Shown: piece by piece, positions 1 through 11,610 of the stretch
Layout of the letters: every line of letters begins with the position of its first letter
How positions within the stretch are numbered: the stretch's first letter is position 1
NCBI GenBank assembly: GCA_947462335.1
Contig: OX381720.1
Span: 43,941,152 to 44,005,151, forward strand
From: Harmothoe impar
Lineage: Eukaryota; Annelida; Polychaeta; Phyllodocida; Polynoidae
Direction of reading: 5' to 3'
DNA length: 64,000 nucleotides
The notes under the pieces: model-generated
Told to the model about the DNA's origin: nothing
Seen by the model: the letters and a program-made list of their open reading frames with translations, nothing else
Database searches by the model: none
Program-made: the position numbers and the translations under genes

Positions 1-296
1 CGCGGCCGACCCCTTTGAGCTATAATTGGCGCAGGCTTTTCCGCTAAAAAGGGGTGTAATATTTTTGGTCCCCCCCTCAAGAGGGGTCCAACATTTTTTG
101 GTACTCCCCCATTCAAGGGGTCCAATTTTTCTTGGCCCCCCCCAAATCCACCACCCCCTTCTGTTGTTAAAAAAGGACCACCCCCTAAGGAGGTTATAAT
201 GGTGTTGGGAGGGGAGGGGGGACAAGTTTCACCTGGTTTCAGACTTTGAGGAAATCTATACCCTGCACCTGTGGTCTGTGGTTCATTTATCAGTTA

Positions 297-569
297 GGGA
301 GTGTTCATTTATTAGTTACAGGGGGGTGGTGGTTGGTTTTGGGGGGGCGTAAAAATTTCCGACCCCTCCTGAGGGGGTGGCGTAAAAATTTCTGACCCCT
401 CTTGGGGGGGGCGTAAAAGTTCAAGCCCCTTTTTGGCAAAATAGCCCACGCGCTACTATAGTTCAAAGGGGGGGGGGGGCGAAAAATTTTCTCTGTCTTC
501 GGCGAGGGGGGCACGAAACGTTCCACGCGCTCTCACCACGCCCCCTGTAATTAATAAATGAACACTCCC
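297..569. mobile_element. MITE with TTA target duplication, nested
   Basis: Terminal inverted repeats of about 28 bp (starting GGGAGTGTTCATTTATTA and ending in its complement) bound a 273-bp non-coding element flanked on both sides by TTA. It sits inside the larger C/G-rich element. The TTA duplication fits PIF/Harbinger-type MITEs. Confidence 0.7.
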
Positions 570-663
570 TTACTGGGGGAGGTGGCGTAAAAATTTCCGA
601 CCCCTCCTGAGGGGGGGAGCGTAAAAAAGTCTGACCCCCTTGAGGGGGGGGGGATAAACATTA

Positions 664-1000
664 GGGAGTGTTCATTTATTAATTACAGGGGGGGTGGTGA
701 GATTTGCGCGGAAGGGAGAACATTTTTTACGCCCCCCCCCCCCCCTCGAGAGCGCATGGAACTTTTCGCGCCCCCCCCCCCCCCCTTGCCGAAGGTGACG
801 ACAAATTGTCGCCCCCCCCCCTTTGGACTAAAGTTAAACGCGGGCTTTTTTGCTAAAAAGGGGCTTAAATTTTTACGCCCCCCCCCCCCCTCAAGAGGGG
901 CCAGAATTTTTAACCACCCCCCCCCCCCCAGGAGGGGTCGGAAATTTTGAGGCCCCCCCCAAACCCACCCACCCCTGTAAATAATAAATTAACACTGCCC
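664..1000. mobile_element. second copy of the TTA-flanked MITE
   Basis: It has the same terminal repeat as the element at 297-569 (GGGAGTGTTCATTTATTAAT at the left, a diverged complement ending AACACTGCCC at the right). It is preceded by TTA, but the right flank reads TAT, so the duplication is no longer exact. Confidence 0.55.
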
Positions 1001-1618
1001 TATGCCCCTTTTTAGCCAAAATGCTCTACGTTACTATAGTTCAAAGAAGGGGGGCAAAATGATGTGGGGGGGGGGGGGGGTACAGGCCTGTGTTACGTAA
1101 TTATGGAGGGGGGGTCTGGCATTTTGTTACAGTGTGTTACAAGGGGGGAGGGGGGGTCAAAAAGTGGCCAAAATTGTGTTACGTAATATTTGAATGGCCC
1201 CTTAAATAGGCCTAAGCGATGGGCGCCATAGAAATTGATGGAGTGTATGCATTCATCACTGTAAAAGGGAATAGGTATAGAAATGTCAATCTAATTGAAA
1301 TAACTTGATTAGAATCTCGCATCTATTTGTATACCGCGCACTGCGGATTGGCATTCTGCGCCGATTCACATTGGCCGATTGGCGAATAGCGCCCAACAGC
1401 GCAAAAAGTCCCTTCCCAGACGGGGAATCGAACCCCGGCCGTGGATTTTGAAAATGACACCCCCCCCCCCCCAAAAAAAAAAAATTCCAACAGCCGGAAA
1501 CCATCATATTCTGATAACATAATCGAAATGGGTCACATGCTAATTTGTCAGTTTAATTGTCTCCACTCTGATTAACATATTGGGTAAATCAAAAAGTACA
1601 AAGTGAGTTCTGGTTCTT

Positions 1619-2330
1619 GGGTAAATGTGGGTAATATCGCTCATGTGGTAATATCGCGCATCTCCCCCCCCCCCCCCTAAAACTTTTAATTAAAAAAAAA
1701 TATTTTTTTTAGTTTGGCACGTTTTATTAAGTATCATTTTAATGCATTTCATTTACCCGTGGTATACATGTATGTCAAGAACCAAAAATGAACAAAATCA
1801 CCTAATAATTGGTATTTTTAATACAGCAGTTTCTATACTAATTCCCATAGAGCTTATATCGCTCAGGCATGTTGTTATATCGCTCACCTGTTTAGATAAT
1901 AAAAAATAATATATCAAATTATAATGAAAAGAGTGGACTATAGTGGGAGGGTAGCTTTATAGGTTGTCTAACACTGGTGTAAATTTGGGTAAAGTGCTCC
2001 TCACCATACAGGTGTGAGAGCATTTGGGCTAAAGCACCCTGTTTTCACGCTTTTAGGTGTAAAAACAGGTGCGCGGATATAGCCAAAGGGTAAAATACAC
2101 TGTATATCAATGGGTGAGCGATATAACACAATGGTGTGAGCGATATAACAACAACTATAACGATATGACCCAAACATTTTGTCACTTTTAGGGGGGTTGC
2201 TATTGGCATACTTTTATTTATTTATTTTTTTAAACACATAAAAAAAGTTTTTTAATGACAGCAAATCACCTACATTTGGAACATTTGGGTAATATCGTCA
2301 CTAGATGCGCGATATTACCCACATTTACCC
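1619..2330. mobile_element. 712-bp inverted-repeat element with TTCTT duplication
   Basis: About 26 bp of inverted terminal repeat (GGGTAAATGTGGGTAATATC at the left and its complement at the right) enclose a non-coding AT-rich body. The motif AATATCGC(T/G)CA and its complement GCGATATAAC recur inside. The flanks are TTCTT at 1614-1618 and at 2331-2335, a clean 5-bp target duplication. No ORF was seen, so it is a non-autonomous DNA transposon of undetermined superfamily. Confidence 0.75.
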
Positions 2331-3889
2331 TTCTTGTCTTCCTCTTCACAGGGGTGGGCATATCAGAAACCTAGAAATCTATGGAGCAAAGTATTTCAGG
2401 AGGACAGGCATTAACCCTATTGCCGATTATCCTGATAATTTTGTGTGAAATCGAAGAGAATTTTGAAATTCCTATCTTTACTTCTATAGATGTATTCTAA
2501 GGGGTTTAGAGACATAGGCCTATTGTTGGATGTATGCATCCTGTGGGTTCTTGAGGCATATTGCCCCTGGATAATAATTATAGAAATACTACTTTTAGGA
2601 TGGTAGATTCTGAGGTTTGAACTTTAGGCCACTTAAAAAAAAGTGTTTCTCATTAAAATTGCCAAAATATTGGCAAATTTGGTATCAAATTAAAGCTTAT
2701 GCTGTCAGCAATGCAGTCAGCTAGGTATAACTTGCATTATAACAACTTTTGCTGATCAATAGACTCCAAATTAGTAAAATGTGAAAATTGATCTCGGAAA
2801 GTGCTAATTTCCCTAAGCCTATGTATTTATGGCCCCAGTAAAAAAATAAAAATAATAATAATAATAATAACGCCCTCGTCATATTTTTCATTGCTTGGTG
2901 ATGAGAAACTTCTCTTTTTTTGGTGGCCTTAGAAATTTTATACTGGTGGAGGGAAAGGGATCATAGGGTTCACGTAAAACCCCCTGGTGCTCGGTGTACC
3001 ATACTGATTGAATGGAACACCCTGGAAAAGGGATAATGCACCATATAGCTTAGGTAGGATGCACTGGAGAAGGTATTGGGCAGCACACTACTTGAATGGA
3101 ACACCCTGGAGGAGCTATAAGAAGTTATAGATAGATAGCCAGACGCCAACTAGCCTATTCAATTGGGCCTTCAGGGGCCTCCACCAAGATGCGTAAAAAG
3201 CAAAGATAATGCAACAACAAGTAGGCTAGGTAATTACCCCTGTGGTGTACTATTTAAATGCTATGATTATGTAATTAAATTACATAGGCCATTCGCTGTA
3301 GCCAAAGGGGGGATTTTTTATTAACTTATTTTTTCTCTAGGTTCCTGCAGACCAACCAATTAGATATCTATTTTTTTGCCATTGATTCACTTAGAACTTT
3401 TGTCAGACTTGGTAAAAAAAATAAAATCTAAAATTGGTGCTCGGTTCACTTTTTCCATCACCAAAATCCATTGGTAAAAAAAATCTTAAAAGAATAAAAC
3501 AAATATATTTCGCTCAAAAGTGAAATCAATTGACCAACAATTTTTCGGGTGTGGCCTACTGTCTTACATGCCATACTTATACATGTAGACCTAGCCTATA
3601 GGTCTACATGCCATTATAGGGACACTATATAAAAAAATAGGTTCTATATATATAGTAGGCTATACTATATAGTATTAGTAGTATTATATATACCCATGGC
3701 ATTAATCTATTACAGGCCCCTATGCATTGCCATTGCATGGTGAACGTCCTTCAATCATGATCTACTTTCTGCATATATTTGCATGTCAATCATACTTTAA
3801 TATATTCACAAACATTATTTTCCTCCAGTTGAGATTGTCTATGCCATGTTTGGCGTTCCAGAGGCTTCACACAGAGTATTTAACCAGGT
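2331..3889. other. intergenic, no gene recognised
   Basis: AT-rich sequence with a short AAT microsatellite near 2848-2871 and a TA-rich patch at 3640-3700. No coding, RNA or transposon signal could be supported. Confidence 0.5.
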
Positions 3890-4087
3890 CGCCCCACGTG
3901 TTCTGTGGCAGCGTTCCCTGATTGGGCAGTCATTGGCTGATTGCGGAGGGGGCGTGGTCTCTCCTCCCAAAAATCTGTGACGTCAACTATTTCCTCTATC
4001 TCATAAATATTCAATAGGGCGGCGTCGGCAGACTGAGCGAAGGTGATCACGTACCACGACACAAACTTGTAAAATACGAATATAATC
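3890..4087 (+). promoter_or_regulatory. CpG-rich promoter of the zinc-finger gene
   Basis: Seen: an E-box CACGTG (3895-3900), two inverted CCAAT boxes (ATTGG at 3921 and 3932), a GC-box-like GGGGCGTGG (3949-3957) and a palindromic CRE TGACGTCA (3978-3985), all within 100 bp just upstream of a GC-rich exon. This is a typical arrangement for a broadly expressed metazoan gene. The transcription start was not located. Confidence 0.6.
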
Positions 4088-4261
4088 GTGGAATATATTG
4101 GTCAATATCGAGTCCGTGCTGTTGAGAAGTTGCCCGGCTTGTTGGCGGCAGCGTGGACGAGGGGACTCGGCCCGGGAGGGCGGGACTCACGGTCTCTGTG
4201 GCCGGGCGCAGACGGTGCCCAGGCCGTAAGGCCGAAGCCGAGACGACGTAATATCAACCTT
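4040..4261 (+). other. 5'UTR exon with upstream ORF
   Basis: The exon ends at 4261 before a consensus donor (GTAAGT at 4262). Its left end is not defined by sequence. An ATG at 4088 opens a frame of 58 codons to the donor. When joined to the acceptor at 6292/6293 it continues 11 codons and stops with a TGA (6326-6328) that overlaps the main ATG (6325-6327) as ATGA. If transcription starts upstream of 4088, this 69-codon uORF should influence translation of the zinc-finger protein. Confidence 0.55.
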
Positions 4262-4444
4262 GTAAGTAGGTCAGGTTTGGAAAATTACTACATTGAGTTT
4301 TAATGAGTTTAAACAGGTATACGTCAAGCATCTGTGGCTTCCAAGGCATAGTGTATTGGGGCCTGTGTATTGGCTAAATATGAGGCTCACTCACCAACGT
4401 GTTTACAAACACCCACGCGTTTTCCCCTGACCCACTGCATGGAC

Positions 4445-4991
4445 CCACTGGGGCCCAGCCCGGGCCCAGGGGGGCCACTTCCTACACATTCTATAGTAAC
4501 TATGTGCGTACACAAAGTAGCGGGAAAGGGGTACTTTTTGGGCCCCACTGGCGGGCCCGCCCGGGCCCGCCAATAGGGGTGCATTTTGGGCCATTTTTGG
4601 GCAAAAGGGGTATGTTTTTTGGCCAAGAATATCCAACCAAAATGTCCAAAAACTCCTGTGAAAAGGGGTGTATTTTGTCCCAAATTTAGGGTGGGATCCC
4701 GCCAAAAGGGATCCATTTTTTGTCAATTTAAGGGGATATCCCGCTATAAGGGGACTATTTTTTGACAATTAAGGGTATCCTAATAAAAAGGGGTCCATTT
4801 TTCGTCTTTCTAGGGTGGTGTCCCACTAAATAGGCCCTGAGTTCCCCCCATTTTAGGAGGCCATCCCGCCAAAAGGGGTGTGTTTTGGTGAAAATTTGCC
4901 CCGCCAAAAGGGGGGTATATTTAGAGTGATGTACGCACATCGTATCCATAAACTCGAGAGTGGCCCCCCCGGGAGCCCGGGGCCCAGCTGG
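4445..4991. mobile_element. inverted-repeat element in intron 1
   Basis: A GC-rich arm at 4445-4479 (GGGCCC-rich, ending GGGGGGCCACT) is complementary to 4959-4991. The interior is a degenerate tandem series built around CCGCCAAAAGGGGT, six or more units about 40-60 bp apart. No coding content. A very similar style of array (CCCCCTCACCAAGGG units) occurs at 27590-27930. Confidence 0.55.
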
Positions 4992-6292
4992 GAATCAACT
5001 GGGCCTAAGATAATAGGCCTACAGGCTACAGCCTATTTGGGGGGAGGGGGGAAGGGCGGGCCCGGTGTACGCCCCCCCCCCTCCTCCTTTTTGGGACGAA
5101 ATTTGAATTTTCTATAAATGTTAAAATTTTTTGAAGGATTTTGATTTTTGCTCTCCACCCCTTTTTTTCCAAGGAGCAAATATGAACAGAGGAGACTGGG
5201 GTACAGTGGGACAGAGAAGTTAATTTTCCACAAAGGGCCTAAACTCTGAACTGGAAAAATGTTAAGATGTCAACGTTCAAAAGTGTATCATTTTCACACA
5301 TTTTGGAGTTCATGACATATTTGTTGTGATTAATGCGGCCCCTGGACAAAATTAAATATTGTCTCAATGTGCCCCACTATGATAGTATGAAAAGTCAGGG
5401 GACACAGTGAGACACTAGGTGGGGCATAGTAAGACCGTGTTACCGTCCCCTGTGCTCGGGCCTGTGCTAGGTCATGCAAGGACGGTATAGTGGATTCATG
5501 CATCATGCCTTGGTCGTCATGATGCATGAATGCAGGCCTGGCGAGTAACTCGCCAATGCTGTATTCATGCATCATGCCAACCCTATGGGGTTGAGACATT
5601 CCTGAGGGGACGGGATGATGCATCAGTGTAGCACTGGCGAGTTACTGGTTACTGCCCGGGCTGCAATAGTGCATCATGACGACAAATCTCATATTTTAGC
5701 GACATCTGTCCTTAAAGGGTTAGGTGAATACATGAAAAGTCTCACTTAAACCATATTTATTAACTTTAAAACTTTAAAAAATGCAGAAAAACCTTGGGTT
5801 ATAAGCCGACCTTGGTTATAAGCCGAAGGTGAGTTTTAGAGAAAAAATATGCTTATAATAAAAGACTTAAAGTGTTTGAAATTGGTTTTCACTATAATCA
5901 AATGTATATATAGATATATTTAAACTTCGCCTGTAAGCCAAATGTGAGGTTGCGGCTTAAAATTCGGCATACAGCAAATAAAAACGTCAAATAAAATTTG
6001 GCTTGTAAGCGAGGTTTTATGGTAACACTTTTTGATGGTTTGTCGCTTCAGCATTTAATGAGGTTGCTATCTCACAAAATGTCCACGCCAGTCTCTCGGA
6101 AATGTGAAACAGCGGACACAGCCATTCTATTGTAACCTATGATATTCCTATGGCTTGTCTCACTGTGCCCCATCCTTCCACTTTATTTTGTCATATACTC
6201 ATCTAATCTAGGTGCTATGTGCGTCTTGCTCTAAGCAATGTGATGCCTGTTATGAGAGGTCAATTCTAAAATTTGTAATTCTACTTTTCTAG
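4992..6292. other. rest of intron 1 of the zinc-finger gene
   Basis: Contains a C/G-rich stretch (5035-5090), a palindromic segment at 5440-5690 in which ATGATGCAT(G) and its complement alternate around the perfect palindrome GGCGAGTAACTCGCC, and a diverged TATAAGCCG element at about 5784-6021. The acceptor is TTTTCTAG at 6285-6292. Confidence 0.5.
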
Positions 6293-6324
6293 GCAACGAT
6301 CCACGCTGAAAGTCCCTTGCCAGG

Positions 6325-9300
6325 ATGATTAGTCAAATTCTACGACAGACCCGTAGGTCACAGTTGCTGGCTGCAGCAGAAAACACTGATGATGCAGATA
6401 ACGATGGAGGGAAGGAAATTATTGCAGTGTTTGAATGTAAACATTGCGACAAGGTGTCTAACAGTGAAGAGGAGATGTATGAACACGTGGAGGACTGTCA
6501 CCGTACAGGACGCATGACGCGGGCATCTGCAGAAAGTCCTTCTGTACGCTCAGCTGTTCTGAAAGGGCTCCTGGCGACATCCTTCCAGAAAAATGTCTAC
6601 GTTCCTGAACGTCTCATGTGCACAGATGGCGATGACGAGGAACAGCCCGAGATGTATACGGTGAGTCAATAGACCAAACCCCATGTTGCAAAGACGTTAG
6701 AGCTTTGACCTACTGTAAAACCTTGCGTATAAGCCGCGGCTAGTACGCGAGTCAGATCGGCGGTGCAGCTTATAGGATCGGCCCAGGGTCAGGGTGCAGC
6801 TTTTCCGCGAGTTTTTACTACTATGGTACGGTAATAAAAGTCACCATAATCAGATCTCTGATGCGACTTATAGGATTGGACCAAACTCGGGGTGCGGCTT
6901 ATACGCGAGTTAGGCTTATACGCAAGGTTTTACTGTAGGTCTAATTGTCAGCTAGCTGTATGAACCCTTTAAGGCCTAGCATCAACTATAGTGGATGACA
7001 TGGTAGGCCTAGCGTCGACTATAGTCGACACCATGGCAGGCCTAACATTGACTATAGTCGATGCCATTTACATAGGGATACTATAGGAATTAAAATTATG
7101 CTCCATTCTGCTAGGAACTAACACTTTACATAGGTCGCCCCCATGGCAAGCAAAGTATATTTTGGTCAGGATTCAAAGGGTTAACATATTCTTTATTTAG
7201 GCTCACACAATTTTTAGGTAAAATTCCAAGAAAAAATTGTAATTTTCTTTTTTCTCTTCTTTTTTTTTCTTTTTATATAAGAAAACAATTACCGGTAGTT
7301 ATGTGACACCAGAAATGATTATGTGAAAAATGTTTGAGAAGTTTTTGCATCTAGTGATATTACATTGCTATCCATTCGAGTAAATGAAATAAGAGGTAAT
7401 TTTAAACTAGTTCCACTATTCTTTTTTGTTTCAGGTGTATGGTTGCACCCTGTGCCACTACCAGCACCTTAGCAATACCCAAGTACGCAAGCATGGAACA
7501 ATGTGTCACTTCTTGGAGATTCCTGTCTTCAGCTGTCTATATTGTAAAGTCGCCGTGGCAGACAGGGCAGTATTTCATCGACATCTGGAACATGAACACA
7601 GGCTGAAGGCGGTCGATTTCTCCTTTGACTGCAAAGCTCTGACTCTGCTAAATCAGTTCCTTAGTGAAAGTTTATATCAGATTCACATCAAGAAAGAAGG
7701 GTTTTATGAAGTCATTAAAGATAGGTCAAAACAGTTCACTCATTATTCAAAGCAGAAGATGTTGAGCCTTATACCGAGTGAGGATACAAGAGAAAAAATT
7801 GCCAATTCTACTAGCTCTGAATCTCCACCAGCAAAATCTCCCAGGAAGGTCACTCGGCAGAGTAGCAGTCCCAGAGGTAGCCCACAGAGTCCAGAAAGTT
7901 CACAGCTCACTGACGATAAAGAGGTCACCAACAGTAAAGGTGAACCAGAAACCATTGAGGAACCAGCAAGTAGTATGGAGGCAATTTCACAATCATCCAC
8001 ACCTGCAAAAGGTTTCCCGCGGAACACCGTTCGTGCAATATTAGATTCCATGGTTCAACGCAAAACTGGCACAAAGAAGAAATATCTTCGGGGAGCAGTG
8101 AAGGATCTACTGAAGGAACTTCGGGAGGAATCTGGAAAGGCAGAAATGGTTGAAAATTTAGTAGAGATGGCAAGTGAATCAATTGTTGATGCAGAATCTG
8201 AAATATCTTCACCACAGAACAAGAGTAGTGTCGAAACTATTGTGCAAGAAAAGTGTAGAGAAAAATTAGAATTCCCAGAACCTGTCATAAACGTTAAGAC
8301 AGAAAGAATGGAGGTAGACAATATTGAAGGAGTGGCAGAAAAGGTAACGGTCGCAGTTGAAGTACCTGAACCAAAAGATCAGGTAACACCAAAACGAAAA
8401 AGGGGTAGACCAAGGAAAAGTGATAAGCTTGAGGGGATGGACACTCAGAAAAATAGCAAGGATGACCGCATAGAAATTCATGAGGAAGATGTCATCTTGA
8501 GGGTGAAAAAAGAGGTGGCGTATGAAGAAATTGCGGTACCAGAAAAGCAGGATAGCGTAGTTACACCAGCCATGCCTGAACAGATAACACCAAAACGCCG
8601 CAGGGGCAGGCCAAGAAAAAGTGGTCCACTTGTGGAAAAGGACAAAGAATATAAGCCGCAGTTTGAGCAGTCACCTGTGAGGAAGCAGCCTAAAATTGAT
8701 GTGCCTTTGAAATTAAAAACTGATGTCTCAGTTGATTCAGATGGACTGAGCCCAGGACGCTACAACTTTCGAAATAGAAAAAACAACAAAAGCTTCACAG
8801 ATGAGCTACAACAATCTGAAGAGGAAGATGAAGAAGAGGATGAAGAAGGAGAAGGAGAAGACACAGAAAAACAGCAGAAACCACCTTTCCACTCGTTGGT
8901 TGATACTAAGCAAAAGATGTTTGTAAAGACCTTCAGAAAGCTTGTGTCAAAATCAGAGATACCACCAGTGAGGCTTGAGGAAATATTACCAAAACCAACA
9001 GCGCCTGAAATAGTTCAAAGTCCTCTAGCAACCCAACCTCAAGTAGCAACAGTCATTTCACCACCGATGCAAGCTATGCAGCCAGGGTTCCGACCGCAGA
9101 CTTACGTCATGGTGAATGGCCGCCTGCTACCAATCATCAACCAGTCACAGGTGCTGCAGCTTGGAGCTAACGCAGGACCCCGCCCGCAGATAATACAGCT
9201 CCCGGCACCACAGCAGCAGCAGCAGCAGCCACAGGTGCAGCAACAGGTGCAGCCACAGCAGCAGCCAGTGAGGATAAGCTTACCTTCACATCCAAACCTC

Positions 9301-11610
9301 ATCCTGAATTTACTTTCACAGCCACAACAGCAGCAAGTGCAGCCATTCTTGAACCAGCAGTCTCAGCAACCATTCATCATCCAGCAGCCAGGAGGTTTAC
9401 AAACTAACCAAACCATCCAGTTACTCCCTCAAAATAATACAATGATGCTGCCAGGACCAATGCCAAACCTGCAAGGGCAAGGACAAATGCCTTTTATCAT
9501 CAGACCAATGACATCAAATGTCTTGAATTTAGGAAATCAGATATTGACACCAGTATCTGCTCCACAACAGCAGTCATCACCAGTACTTAGCACAAATGTG
9601 TCATCGACAACTGTGCCCAGCAATCCAGAGGAGCATGCGGTCAAGCCAATTGTCATCGAGCCAAAAGAGGACCTGTCAGACCCCATTGGCATTGCTGGTG
9701 GTAATAGTGACTCAGAAACAGAAGCTGATGCTGAACCAGAAGACTGTTCTTCCACAGTTCTACCCAGTACTGCCCTTAGTGAGCTGCAGAATGTAAAACA
9801 GTTTTACATTCAGTTATATGTCTGCCGAAGATGTATGCAAGTTTTCCTGACCCCGCTAGATCTTGATCAGCATCTCTACATAGAGGAACGAGAACGAAAC
9901 CCTAGCATGAATGTACCTTTCAGCAATGTCGGGCAGGATTTCTTCCGGAAGTTAACAATCACTCCGATGGTTTCTGTCCTGCTGAACGACTCTGACTGGA
10001 ATTTGCCAGTGTTCAGATGTGGCACTTGTGGCATTGTGCATATTCTGGAATCTTTTGTCAAGAAGCATGTGAAGGAGCATGCACTTGGTTTGAAGTGTAA
10101 GAAGGAAAGTCTCTGGTCACCATCTGATCTCAGAGTGCTGTGTGCCAAAGGTTGGACAACATCTGTAAAAATGCAGTGCAGAGAACAGCAACCGTGGGCA
10201 AACATTTTCTACAAAAGAAATAGGGGGAGATTGATCAATAATTGCACGATGTCGCGAGAGAATATGAGGGTAACCATCAGTGAACTGGAGAAAATTGATT
10301 CAGAGGTAAAAGGACAGTCTTCTAATAAAAAGGCAGCCACTCAACTGACCTCTATTCTACAAGCTCCACCACAGCCAATCCTGCAACAGGTGAATTCGCA
10401 GGCACCAATTCAGCTGAAGGCACATGAGACTCATATGGCCCAGGCCACAGTGAATATGCATCCAGGACAAATTCCGCTGCAAGGTCGGTTTTTGAATTTT
10501 GTAAAACCGACTGTCACAAACATTGCTCCAAAAGCTCCTGCGAATCAGTTCTTCCCTGGAACACAAATTCTCCAGCTGCCTGGCACTAGAATCATCCAGC
10601 TACCAAATGTGTCTCAAGCAGCACCAATTCAAATCATGCCAATAACCCAGGCTGCCACCGTGAGTCAGCCACTAAATATGATTTCTCAGTCAATACCAAG
10701 CACCTCAAACCTAGATGCAACAAGCTTTTTCTGCAAGAAATGCCAGTTCAAACACACAACTTCTGATGGTGTAAAGGACCATGTTCTGCTGAACCACATG
10801 GAGGAATTTGGGCCAGCCTTCAAGTGCACAGCTTGTCCAGAAGCTGCCTATAATATCTCCAAGATCACAGAACATATTATGGCCAAGCATCCAGCTTTCA
10901 AGTCCCCTTTCCAAGTCAACAGGGTGTATGACCCAGATCTGGCTGCAAAAACCTTGATCACATCAACCCAGAGTGCATCAGGGTCTGCTGAGTCACAGCA
11001 GCAGCAGCAGCAACAGCAGAATAGGCCAGCAGCAGATGCTGCAGAAGCAGTAGAGCAGATGGAACCAGACAGCAGCTGTGATGCAGGACAAGAATCTTCT
11101 GAACAGAATCTTGGTGAAACTGCAGGCGACTCGAATCTCTCCGGCATCTCAGCCCCCAACATCCTGAGCTGTTTCTCAGAGGAAGACGAAGGTGCAGGGC
11201 GGCTGGATGAGAAGCTGTTTGCCTACAGCCATGATGAGGACGATGATGACCTGGTAGACGAAGAAGAGTCAGAGAACACTACTGGTGAGGCGTATGCCTG
11301 TCGGCTATGTGCTTACAGTTGTGACACTGAACAGCGAGTTAAATCACATCTCATGTCAGCGCACATCTCATCAGAGATGTACCCCTTTAAATGTGTGAGC
11401 TGTAAGTACGAAGCACCAAGCGTCCTCCGGCTTGCACAACATGTCCTCTATAAACATCAGAAGCTGGCCCCAAAGAACCCACCAAAGCTTGCTAAAGAGA
11501 TGGAGAGGGACAAAGAAGTGTGGTCAAAAATTATGCAAGATGCCAACAAATATGAACGTTTCACACAGGAACTGGATTGTCTATTTAGAAATTGTGTTGA
11601 GAAATGTTAA
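6325..11610 (+). CDS. C2H2 zinc-finger protein with AT-hooks, 1503 aa
   Basis: Coding exons are 6325-6660 (112 codons, donor GTGAGT) and 7435-11610 (acceptor TTTGTTTCAG, stop TAA), phase 0, after a non-coding exon ending at 4261. I count nine C2H2-type fingers: one in exon 1 (about residue 36), then near 116, 146, 907, 972, 1210, 1241, 1399 and 1431, most with irregular linkers. Two AT-hooks (core RGRPRKS) lie near residues 431 and 498, with acidic tracts near 574 and 1378 and polyglutamine near 704 and 1300. The central part is Q/P/I-rich, like an activation domain. It is probably a nuclear, DNA-binding regulator that recognises AT-rich DNA through its hooks. I do not recognise the orthologue. 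There are no frame breaks. Confidence 0.9.
6713..6935. mobile_element. TA-flanked MITE (CTGTAAAACC termini)
   Basis: A 223-bp element in the intron of the zinc-finger gene with inverted termini (CTGTAAAACCTTGCGTATAA and its complement). It is flanked by TA on both sides and carries internal CGGCTTATA(C/G)GCGAG motifs. It belongs to the family at 45452, 47089 and 49523, for which empty sites prove the TA duplication. Confidence 0.75.

Larger units (their letters stand above)
1..1201. mobile_element. C/G-rich inverted-repeat DNA element, right part
   Basis: This is the right-hand part of an element whose full copy lies at 42299-44126. The first 300 bases align with about 42812-43120, and the last 60 (about 1142-1201) with the right terminus of that copy, which ends in GAATGGCCCC. 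It is followed by TTA. It contains runs of C or G and repeated CGTAAAAATT(T/C) modules but no credible protein; the ORFs here are proline-rich translations of the C runs. The left terminus lies outside the window. A PIF/Harbinger-type origin is an inference from the 3-bp target duplication of the full copy. Confidence 0.6.

Noticed and set aside
305..950. Proline-rich ORFs near the start of the window
   Set aside because: Products of C/G runs inside a non-autonomous transposon.
1380..1510. tRNA gene or tRNA-derived SINE on the minus strand
   Set aside because: A good B-box (GGTTCGATTCC, about 1421-1434) is present, but no cloverleaf or convincing A-box could be formed; the upstream part is a homopolymer run. 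It may be a decayed SINE head.
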